A stretch of 34,456 bases of DNA from Rhodoferax sp. (GTDB taxonomy: Bacteria; Pseudomonadota; Gammaproteobacteria; Burkholderiales; Burkholderiaceae_C). The notes under the pieces were generated by a model. It did no database searches, had not been told where the DNA came from, and worked only from the letters and a program-made list of their open reading frames with translations. The translations under genes and the position numbers were made by a program. Within the stretch, counting starts at the first letter, position 1. Every line of letters begins with the position of its first letter. Of the stretch, positions 16,031-22,359 are shown piece by piece. Location of the stretch: the NCBI GenBank assembly GCA_030645355.1, contig JAUSNJ010000144.1, positions 1 through 34,456 on the forward strand, written 5' to 3'.

Positions 16031-17767
16031 CTAAAGTGGTGTCGGGCTGCTGGGCGTGCCTTTGATGGACGAAAAACGGAATCCGTTGCGGCCGGCTGCC
16101 TTGGCGTCGTACATGGCGTGGTCGGCACGGGCCATGAGTTCTGCCGCCGTTCGGCCATCGTCGGGGAACTGGCTGATTCCGATACTGAAGCCGACCTGCA
16201 GTTCCTGACCGTTGTGGAGAATGGGGGAGCGAACACTTTCCAGCAGCTTTTCAGCAATGGCGGTGATGTCCTCCCGGTGCGCCGGGTTGTCCAGTAGCAC
16301 CACAAATTCGTCCCCTCCCATGCGTGCAACGGCATCGGCTTTGCGGGTGGTCGCATTCAGGCGCAGCGCCACGATTTTGAGAACTGCGTCGCCGCCGTCG
16401 TGGCCCCAACGGTCGTTGATGGTTTTGAAATTGTCGACATCAATGAACAGCAACGCAAAACGTTGCTTGCTGCGCTGCGCGCGGGCCACGGCATGGTCCA
16501 GTCGCTCCTGAAAGGCGCGCCGGTTGGGCAGGCCGGTCAGCGCGTCGTGGCGGGCCAGGTGTTCAAGTTCCAGGCGATTCTCGTGCAGCGCGGCGAGTTG
16601 CTGACGGATTTCGTTTTGCATCGTGTCAAAACTGCGGGCAAGGACACCAATTTCATCCTGCCTGTCGATTGCCAGCTTTGCCACCTGGTGCCCATTGGCG
16701 AAGCGCTGGACTGCCGTACTCATCGAGTTGATAGGGCGTGTAACTGCACGTGCCACGATCGCTGCCAACAGAACACAGGCGGCGCCCAGACCGATGACCA
16801 GTTGCAGTATGACCCCTCCCAGTCTGTCGGCCTGTTCGAGCACAAGCGCCAGTGGCTGCGCCAGCCCGACGATGAGGCGGTCCTCATCGCTGCTGATCTT
16901 GACGACGCGGCCTACAAATGCCGCTACGACGGGCGCGTTGGCGTACTTGCCGGTCTGCACCTCGGTCACCACACTGCTGGCGCGGCCCTCCATCAGTGCA
17001 GCGGTTGCCTCAAATTCCTCTTGCACGAACACGCGTCGGCCCTTGTCAAAGCCAAAGGCCTGGGAAGGGTCTGGATGGATGACATAGTCGCCATTGCGAT
17101 TCGCCATGAACAACTGGTAGTCCTTCGGCAGATCTGCCCTCAGGGAGGCAAAGACACCATTGAGGTCAAGATTGATGACTACGACCCCCACGGTCTTGCC
17201 CTGTGGGTCCTGAACGGGCGTGGCCAGTATGACGGAGGGTTGGTCCAGCCCGGCATGTGCACCACGCTCGTGGTTGATGACCAGACGCGACAGGAACGTG
17301 GCTCCAGTGGCCAGCTTTAAGGTACTGGAGACATAGGAGAAGTGGCCTTTCTCCTGCAAATCGTCTCCGCGGACCCGCACCATGCGATCCTCCGCGCGAT
17401 CAACGCGCACCCGCTCCAGCCCGCTGTCACTTGCGGAAATAAGCCGGATCTGAAAATAACTTGGATTGGCAAGCATCATTTGTTCCATGAGCGTGCCCAT
17501 TTGGTCTTCGTCCGCCAGCGATCGGCCCTGTGCCGCCGATGCCGCCGCGGGGTGCCCGGCGAGCAGCTGCAGATTGCGCGAAACCTCCTCGCGGCTCAGG
17601 GTGATACGCCGGGTCAGGACTTTGGTCGTCGTCAGCAGCTCGGCCTTGGCGGACTGCACCAGCAGACTGCGGCTGGCCTGGTAGGCATAAAACCCTGTGA
17701 CCCCCGACGCCAGGACGCCCACCATCGCCAATAGCAGCCCGAGTTTGACCGCAATGCCGAGTTTCAT
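16031..17767 (-). CDS. Transmembrane diguanylate cyclase with dCache-like sensor, HAMP and GGDEF
   Basis: This 578-residue protein has an N-terminal membrane helix (about 7-29), a large periplasmic sensor (about 30-315) of double-Cache type with NPSYFQIRLISASDSGLERVR character, a second helix (about 316-342), a HAMP domain (about 340-393), a short coiled linker and a C-terminal GGDEF domain. The active-site loop is intact (GGDEF, 484-488) and an RxxD inhibitory site (Arg475-Asp478) lies at the standard spacing, so it should make c-di-GMP and be product-inhibited. There is no EAL or HD-GYP domain. Its start overlaps the stop of a PotD-like binding protein as ATGA, which suggests the binding protein is its ligand-sensing partner. 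No terminator is visible in the 162 nt between it and the converging nirN. Confidence 0.93.
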   Translation of the reverse strand: MKLGIAVKLGLLLAMVGVLASGVTGFYAYQASRSLLVQSAKAELLTTTKVLTRRITLSREEVSRNLQLLAGHPAAASAAQGRSLADEDQMGTLMEQMMLANPSYFQIRLISASDSGLERVRVDRAEDRMVRVRGDDLQEKGHFSYVSSTLKLATGATFLSRLVINHERGAHAGLDQPSVILATPVQDPQGKTVGVVVINLDLNGVFASLRADLPKDYQLFMANRNGDYVIHPDPSQAFGFDKGRRVFVQEEFEATAALMEGRASSVVTEVQTGKYANAPVVAAFVGRVVKISSDEDRLIVGLAQPLALVLEQADRLGGVILQLVIGLGAACVLLAAIVARAVTRPINSMSTAVQRFANGHQVAKLAIDRQDEIGVLARSFDTMQNEIRQQLAALHENRLELEHLARHDALTGLPNRRAFQERLDHAVARAQRSKQRFALLFIDVDNFKTINDRWGHDGGDAVLKIVALRLNATTRKADAVARMGGDEFVVLLDNPAHREDITAIAEKLLESVRSPILHNGQELQVGFSIGISQFPDDGRTAAELMARADHAMYDAKAAGRNGFRFSSIKGTPSSPTPL

Positions 17768-18834
17768 GGGGCCAGGACTTTCTTGGCACGATCACCCGAA
17801 AGAATACGCTCCCATAGCATGCTTCTGCGATCAACATCTTCAACGGGTTCCAGCCATTGAAGCCTATCCTGGTGGCGTAAAGTCTGCGACTCGGAGGTAG
17901 TGTTGGCCAGGCCCTGTCGCGTGACCAGCGCGTTTGAGGGCTGGGGTTCCAGGAGGTAGTCTATCCAGGCGTGTGCAAGTTTCGCGTTACGGTTGCTACG
18001 GGTAATTGCCCAGCAATCGAGCCAGGCCAAGGCCCCTTCTTTTGGCATCGCGTATCCAACTTCCAGTCCCGCAGCTTTCAACAATTGCACTTGCTGGGAA
18101 CCGTAGTTGGCAAACATCAATGCCGTGCCACCTGCTTTGAACATCTCCACCGATTCTTCGGGCTGGTTGTAAAAACCCTGCGCGTTGCGACGCAGGTTGA
18201 TCAACTGCTCGACGGCAGCGGGCCATTCCTTGTTGTCGATCCGGAAAGGCGTCGCGTCGCCCAGAACCTGTGCCGCAAGTGAAAAATTGTGCGAGCCGCC
18301 GTTGTACAGCAGTACCCTTCCACGGTAGCGGGGATCCCACAGGGCGCGTATGGATGTGGGCGGCTCCTTGATTTGCTTTCGGTCGTAGATCAACCCCATT
18401 TCCGCATAGGTGTAGGGGATGGCAAATACCTTGTTGTCATGCACCAGGCCTGGTATGGCCTTGAGGTCTTTGAAGCGCGGCAGCTGTTTCGCGATATTGG
18501 GGATGGCACCGGTGTTGACTGGCACCACGAGTCCCGCCTGGATGTACCGCTGCAGTTCGGCGGTGTTGACGGCAAAAACGTCGAAGTCTTCCGCCTTGTT
18601 CTGCTTGAGTTTCTGCCACATGACTTCATCGGAATCGATGAAGGTGACTTCGACCTTGCTGCCGGTGCGCTGTTCAAAAAGCTTGACCAGATCGGGGTCC
18701 GCATAACCTGGCCAGGTGAGTACCCGCAGCGTGTCCTGCGCCAGCGCACCGGCGCCTGCGGGCAGGATCAGAACGATGACCAAGCCACGAACCAGACGGA
18801 GGAAGCGGGAAACAAGAGGCGCCATATTGGTCAT
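17764..18834 (-). CDS. PotD/SpuD-like periplasmic solute-binding protein
   Basis: This 356-residue protein has a signal peptide (hydrophobic LVIVLILPAGAGALAQ) followed by a mature start DTLRVLTWPGYADPDLVKLF, the hallmark of the family-1 polyamine-binding proteins (PotD, PotF, SpuD). Two lobes are visible: VNTAELQRYIQAGLVVPVN and IPYTYAEMGLIYDRK in the first, and FANYGSQQVQLLKAAG plus WLDCWAITRSNRNAKLAHAWIDYLL in the second. No permease or ATPase gene lies nearby; the next gene is the GGDEF sensor, coupled by an ATGA overlap. A sensory rather than transport role is therefore likely. Ligand identity (putrescine, spermidine, norspermidine or another amine) is not determined. Start at 18834 or 18825; neither has a good ribosome-binding site. 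The open frame beyond 18834 is a shadow of the dnaX region. Confidence 0.86.
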   Translation of the reverse strand: MTNMAPLVSRFLRLVRGLVIVLILPAGAGALAQDTLRVLTWPGYADPDLVKLFEQRTGSKVEVTFIDSDEVMWQKLKQNKAEDFDVFAVNTAELQRYIQAGLVVPVNTGAIPNIAKQLPRFKDLKAIPGLVHDNKVFAIPYTYAEMGLIYDRKQIKEPPTSIRALWDPRYRGRVLLYNGGSHNFSLAAQVLGDATPFRIDNKEWPAAVEQLINLRRNAQGFYNQPEESVEMFKAGGTALMFANYGSQQVQLLKAAGLEVGYAMPKEGALAWLDCWAITRSNRNAKLAHAWIDYLLEPQPSNALVTRQGLANTTSESQTLRHQDRLQWLEPVEDVDRRSMLWERILSGDRAKKVLAP

Positions 18835-18924
18835 ATCGACAAAAAATGAACGTGACTTCAGTCTATCGCAAGGGCTGCCAGTTGCCCAGTGGGCTTTCGT
18901 CCAGTGGGGTGGGCTGCTGCCATT

Positions 18925-18930
18925 TAGAAT
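18925..18930 (+). promoter_or_regulatory. Candidate -10 box of dnaX
   Basis: TAGAAT (five of six to TATAAT) ends 6 nt before the dnaX ATG, and no Shine-Dalgarno sequence lies between. Transcription would begin at or next to the start codon, giving a leaderless or nearly leaderless mRNA. The -35 region is poor. Confidence 0.35.
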
Positions 18931-18936
18931 CACCGC

Positions 18937-20868
18937 ATGTCCTACCTCGTGCTCGCCCGCAAGTACCGCCCCCGCAATTTCACCGAAATGGTAGGGCAGG
19001 ACCACGTGGTGCAGGCACTGACCAATGCGCTGACCACCCAGCGCCTGCACCATGCCTACCTGTTCACCGGTACGCGCGGCGTGGGCAAGACCACGGTGTC
19101 GCGCATTTTGGCCAAGTCACTGAACTGCCAGGGCCCGGACGGCACTGGCGGAATCACCGCTAGCCCTTGTGGTGTGTGCCAGGCCTGCTCTGATATTGAT
19201 AGTGGACGGTTTGTCGACTACACCGAGCTGGATGCCGCGAGCAACCGCGGCGTGGACGAGGTGCAGGCCCTTTTGGAGCAGGCGGTCTACAAGCCGGTGC
19301 AGGGGCGCTTCAAGGTCTTCATGATCGACGAGGTGCACATGCTGACCAACACCGCCTTCAACGCCATGTTGAAGACGCTGGAAGAGCCGCCCGAATACCT
19401 GAAATTTGTGCTGGCCACGACCGACCCGCAAAAAGTGCCGGTTACCGTGCTGTCGCGCTGTCTTCAGTTCAACCTGCGGCCCATGGCGCCCGAGACCATC
19501 CGCGAGCACCTGGCCAAGGTACTGGATGTGGAGCAAGTCAGCTCCGACGTGCAGGCGCTGCGCCTGCTGGCCCGCGCGGCGCGCGGCTCCATGCGCGATG
19601 CGCTGTCGCTTACCGACCAGGCGATTGCTTTTGGCTCCGGCCAGTTGCAGGAAGCCACAGTGCGGCAGATGCTGGGCAGCGTGGACCGCTCCTATGTGTT
19701 CCACCTGATCGAGGCCCTGGCGCTGGGTGACGGCAAGACCGTCGTCGAGACCTCCGAGACCCTGCGTCTGAACGGCCTGAGCACTGCCTCCACGCTGGAG
19801 GAAATGGCGACTGTGCTGCAACGTATGGCGGTGGTGCAGGCCATGGGTGGGGTTGGCGATGACGACAGCGACCCCGAGGCCGCCGACACCGCCCGTCTGG
19901 CAGCTCTGATGCCCGTCGATGAAACCCAGTTGCTGTACAGCATTTGCCTGCACGGCCGCGCCGACCTGGGGCTGGCGCCCGACGAGTACGCCGCGCTGAC
20001 CATGGTGCTGCTGCGCTTGCTGGCGTTCAAGCCCCAAAGCGCTGCGGCACTGGCTAAAAAAAAAACTCTAAATAGGACTGCGACGGCGCCGGTTCAGCCG
20101 GCTAGGCCTGCATTGGTTGCCGCCCCAGCGGTGGCTGTGGCGCCCAATCCAGCGACCAAGCCCCCAGTGATGGCGCAGCCGGCGCCGGCCAGCACCAGAA
20201 CGCCGGTTGTGCAACCCTGGGAGGATGATCCCCAGGTGCCCGCCTCTGAGCCGCCCCCGGGCCAACAACTGGTGGTGCGGGAGTCCGCCCGACCCGGCGC
20301 ACAATCCGAGTCGGCTGACGCGGCCATGGACGCAGAGTTTCTGGATGAGTTGGAGCTAAATGAGTCGGTAGCCCCCGTGGAACATTCGCAGCCTGCTACG
20401 AAAGTTGTAGCGGTTCCAGTGCGCACGCAGGCTGAGTCGCGCTCCGATGTGACGGCACAGCAGGGTGCGCCCGTGCTGGTGCCCACCGAGGAGGGTGACT
20501 TCTGGCACGCGACCGTGCAACAGCTGATCAAGGCGGAGGCCATCAACGCCATGGTGCGGGAACTGGCACTGCAGTCCCAGCTGGTGGCGCGGGACACCGA
20601 CCAGTGGATTCTTCGGGTCGAGCGCGAGTCGCTGAACCAGAGTGGCAGCCGCGACCGTCTGACGGCGGCTTTGCAGAATGCCGGTCATGCGGTCAAATTG
20701 GTCGTGGAAATTGGTCGCGTGACAGACTGCCCGGCCCGGCGCAACATGGCGGCATCGGCCGAGAAGCAGCTGGCTGCGGAAAAGATTATTTTTGACGCCC
20801 CGTTTGTGCAGGCCATGATGCGGGACTTTGGCGCGAAAATCGTGCCCGGCTCTATCAAGCCTCTTTGA
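18937..20868 (+). CDS. dnaX: DNA polymerase III subunits tau and gamma
   Basis: This 643-residue clamp-loader ATPase assembles the replicase and loads the beta clamp. It has Walker A GTRGVGKT (45-52), a zinc module with Cys64, Cys78, Cys81 and Cys84, the DEVHML Walker B segment and the LSRCLQF sensor region. A linker from about residue 370 is rich in Ala and Pro, and a C-terminal tau region follows (about 510-643) that should bind DnaB helicase and the polymerase. Total length equals that of E. coli tau. At codons 373-377 ten consecutive A residues precede stops in both other frames, which could yield a ~379-residue gamma-like product. The linker and zinc module contain tracts matching a dispersed repeat. 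It is first in the conserved dnaX-ybaB-recR order. Confidence 0.97.
   Translation: MSYLVLARKYRPRNFTEMVGQDHVVQALTNALTTQRLHHAYLFTGTRGVGKTTVSRILAKSLNCQGPDGTGGITASPCGVCQACSDIDSGRFVDYTELDAASNRGVDEVQALLEQAVYKPVQGRFKVFMIDEVHMLTNTAFNAMLKTLEEPPEYLKFVLATTDPQKVPVTVLSRCLQFNLRPMAPETIREHLAKVLDVEQVSSDVQALRLLARAARGSMRDALSLTDQAIAFGSGQLQEATVRQMLGSVDRSYVFHLIEALALGDGKTVVETSETLRLNGLSTASTLEEMATVLQRMAVVQAMGGVGDDDSDPEAADTARLAALMPVDETQLLYSICLHGRADLGLAPDEYAALTMVLLRLLAFKPQSAAALAKKKTLNRTATAPVQPARPALVAAPAVAVAPNPATKPPVMAQPAPASTRTPVVQPWEDDPQVPASEPPPGQQLVVRESARPGAQSESADAAMDAEFLDELELNESVAPVEHSQPATKVVAVPVRTQAESRSDVTAQQGAPVLVPTEEGDFWHATVQQLIKAEAINAMVRELALQSQLVARDTDQWILRVERESLNQSGSRDRLTAALQNAGHAVKLVVEIGRVTDCPARRNMAASAEKQLAAEKIIFDAPFVQAMMRDFGAKIVPGSIKPL
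19155..19206 (+). repeat. Dispersed ~47-bp repeat-like tract, copy 3 (over the dnaX zinc module)
   Basis: CCGCTAGCCCTTGTGG at 19157-19172 matches 15 of 16 bases of the copy in the addA-like gene, and the tract ends in GATAGTG where that copy ends in CATAGCA. The codons here (GCT, AGC, CCT, TGT, GGT, GAT, ATT, AGT, GGA) are unlike the GC-ending codons around them, although the encoded zinc-module sequence is normal. The reading frame differs from copies 1 and 4. The similarity could be chance. Confidence 0.35.
20056..20065 (+). other. A10 slippery run in dnaX (candidate programmed frameshift or transcriptional slippage site)
   Basis: Codons 373-377 read GCT AAA AAA AAA ACT. The run contains the heptamer A AAA AAA in the zero frame, the class of sequence used for dnaX frameshifting in E. 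coli, and is long enough for RNA polymerase slippage as in Thermus. A -1 shift gives AAC TCT AAA TAG (stop at 20073-20075) and a +1 shift gives CTC TAA (stop at 20069-20071). A short hairpin (GCCGG/CCGGC, 20088-20102) lies downstream, but 22 nt away is further than usual for a stimulator. Confidence 0.65.
20365..20412 (+). repeat. Dispersed ~47-bp repeat, copy 4 (in frame within dnaX linker)
   Basis: Positions 20366-20412 align without gaps to 6163-6209 with 31 of 47 identical bases, 17 of the first 20, sharing TAGCCC, CGTGGAA and the terminal TAGC. It is read in the same frame as the addA-like copy (VAPVEHSQPA here, LALVEYAQAA there) and lies in the poorly conserved linker of tau. Confidence 0.5.
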
Positions 20869-20890
20869 GGGCAGACCGCTTAATCAGTTG

Positions 20891-20926
20891 GGGTCAGAGC
20901 ACATTGCTTCGCAAGTGGTCTGACCC
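20891..20926. repeat. REP-like palindromic element between dnaX and ybaB
   Basis: Arms GGGTCAGA (20891-20898) and TCTGACCC (20919-20926) are exact reverse complements, and inner arms CAC/GTG and TTGC/GCAA with loop TTC extend the stem, with one mismatch and one bulged A. The GGGTCAGA...TCTGACCC pattern resembles betaproteobacterial REP-like elements as I remember them. No T run follows directly (AGTTTTT is 5 nt beyond), so a role as terminator is possible but second choice. Confidence 0.6.
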
Positions 20927-20953
20927 GCAAAGTTTTTACAACGAAGGAAAACC

Positions 20954-21286
20954 ATGTTCAACAAAGGACAACTCGCCGGCCTGATGAAGCAAGCCCAGGC
21001 GATGCAGGACAACATGAAGAAAGCCCAGGACGAGCTGGGCAATATTGAGGTCACCGGTGAGTCCGGCGCCGGGCTGGTCAAGGTCACCATGACCTGCAAG
21101 CACGATGTCAAGCGCGTCACTATCGATCCCAGTCTGCTAGCTGAAGACAAGGACATGCTGGAAGACCTGGTGGCTGCGGCATTCAACGCGGCGGTTCGCA
21201 AGGCAGAAGATACGTCCACCGAAAAGATGGGCAAGCTCACTGCAGGCATGCCCGGCTTGCCCGGCGGCATGAAATTCCCGTTTTGA
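20954..21286 (+). CDS. ybaB: Nucleoid-associated protein, YbaB/EbfC family
   Basis: This 110-residue protein starts [20 protein letters not shown], with the long amphipathic N-terminal helix, then the [24 protein letters not shown] strand segment (here VTGESGAGL) and [11 protein letters not shown], all family hallmarks. YbaB/EbfC dimers bind DNA and are small nucleoid-associated proteins. The glycine- and proline-rich tail [13 protein letters not shown] is typical. The ribosome-binding site GAAGGAAAA precedes the ATG. It lies between dnaX and recR as in most proteobacteria. Confidence 0.96.
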   Translation: MFNKGQLAGLMKQAQAMQDNMKKAQDELGNIEVTGESGAGLVKVTMTCKHDVKRVTIDPSLLAEDKDMLEDLVAAAFNAAVRKAEDTSTEKMGKLTAGMPGLPGGMKFPF

Positions 21287-21297
21287 TGCATTGACGC

Positions 21298-21888
21298 GTG
21301 GCGGATTCCAACTCACTGGACGTACTGATCCAGGCGCTCAAGCGCCTGCCGGGCGTGGGCATCAAGTCGGCCCAGCGCATGGCGTTCCACCTGTTGCAGC
21401 ACGACCGGGGCGGGGCCCAGGCACTTGCGCGCGCGCTGGAGCAGGCCGTGGGCAATACCAGGCACTGCGAGCGCTGCCACACGTTTACCGAAGGCCCTGT
21501 GTGTGCCACCTGTCTGGACCCACGGCGCGACCACAGCAAGTTGTGCGTGGTGGAAACACCGGCCGATCAGTCGGCCTTGGAGCGCACGGGGGCTTACCGG
21601 GGACTGTATTTTGTGCTGATGGGCAAGCTCAGCCCGCTCGACGGCATTGGCCCGCACGACATCGGTTTGAAGAAGCTGTTCGATCGCGCGCTTGATGGTG
21701 AGGTGCAAGAGCTCATCCTGGCCACCAATTTCACGGCCGAAGGCGAGGCCACGGCGCATGTGATCAGCGAAGCACTCAAGGCGCGCGGCCTGGGTGTGAC
21801 CCGCCTGGCGCGTGGCGTACCCGCCGGCAGTGAACTCGAATATGTCGACCTGGGCACGATTGCCCATGCCCTGGTCGACCGACGCTAG
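21298..21888 (+). CDS. recR: Recombination mediator protein RecR
   Basis: This 196-residue protein has an N-terminal helix-hairpin-helix ([20 protein letters not shown]), a four-cysteine zinc finger ([16 protein letters not shown]), a Toprim domain beginning [21 protein letters not shown], and the C-terminal [18 protein letters not shown] segment. RecR works with RecO and RecF to load RecA on SSB-coated gaps. The start is GTG at 21298, 11 nt after the ybaB stop; this gives the expected N-terminus [19 protein letters not shown]. Length is the family norm. Confidence 0.96.
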   Translation: MADSNSLDVLIQALKRLPGVGIKSAQRMAFHLLQHDRGGAQALARALEQAVGNTRHCERCHTFTEGPVCATCLDPRRDHSKLCVVETPADQSALERTGAYRGLYFVLMGKLSPLDGIGPHDIGLKKLFDRALDGEVQELILATNFTAEGEATAHVISEALKARGLGVTRLARGVPAGSELEYVDLGTIAHALVDRR

Positions 21889-21907
21889 TCAACCCAATCG
21901 TTCTTTC

Positions 21908-22321
21908 ATGCAATACGTACATTTCACACTCGCCTACTGGTGCCTGCTGGTTGCTGCACTGTTGCCCATTGGCTGCGCAGGCCTGGCCAAGTCGGGCATG
22001 TTTGGCAAGCCGCGCCGTGAGGGCGGCTACGACAACGAGAATCCACGCGCCTGGCTGGCTCGACAGAAAGACTGGCGTGGCCGTGCCAATGCGGCTCAGG
22101 CCAATAGTTTTGAGGCGCTGCCATTCTTCATGGCTGCGGTCATCATTGCCCACCAGTTGGGTGCACAACAGGGGCGGCTCGACATTCTGGCATTCATGTT
22201 TGTGGTGTTGCGCATCCTGTACATCATGATGTACGTTGCCGGCATGGCCAATGTGCGCAGTGTCGTCTGGACCGCCGCTTTCGCCGTCAACGTCGCCATT
22301 CTGTTTATTGGCTACCGCTAG
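21908..22321 (+). CDS. MAPEG-family integral membrane protein
   Basis: This 137-residue protein has about four hydrophobic helices (about 5-25, 70-90, 97-114 and 119-135) and the MAPEG signature region RANAAQANSFEALPFFMAAVI, in which an Arg-x-x-x-Ala-x-x-Asn-x-x-Glu pattern lines the glutathione site in eukaryotic members. Bacterial members are mostly uncharacterised inner-membrane proteins; a glutathione-dependent activity is possible only by homology. The open frame continues upstream to 21812 over recR, but the ATG at 21908 gives the normal N-terminus. It follows recR by 19 nt and may be co-transcribed. Confidence 0.85.
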   Translation: MQYVHFTLAYWCLLVAALLPIGCAGLAKSGMFGKPRREGGYDNENPRAWLARQKDWRGRANAAQANSFEALPFFMAAVIIAHQLGAQQGRLDILAFMFVVLRILYIMMYVAGMANVRSVVWTAAFAVNVAILFIGYR

Positions 22322-22359
22322 GCGCTTGTTCAACAAGGTGTTGTTCGTTCTCTGAAACT

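Noticed and set aside
20088..20102. Hairpin GCCGG/CCGGC as a frameshift stimulator for the dnaX A10 run
   Set aside because: It begins 22 nt after the run, while stimulatory stems normally start about 5-9 nt after it, and the stem is only 5 bp.
22325..22337. Small palindrome CTTGT-TCA-ACAAG between the MAPEG gene and mltD
   Set aside because: A 5-bp AT-rich stem without a proper T run is too weak to call a terminator.
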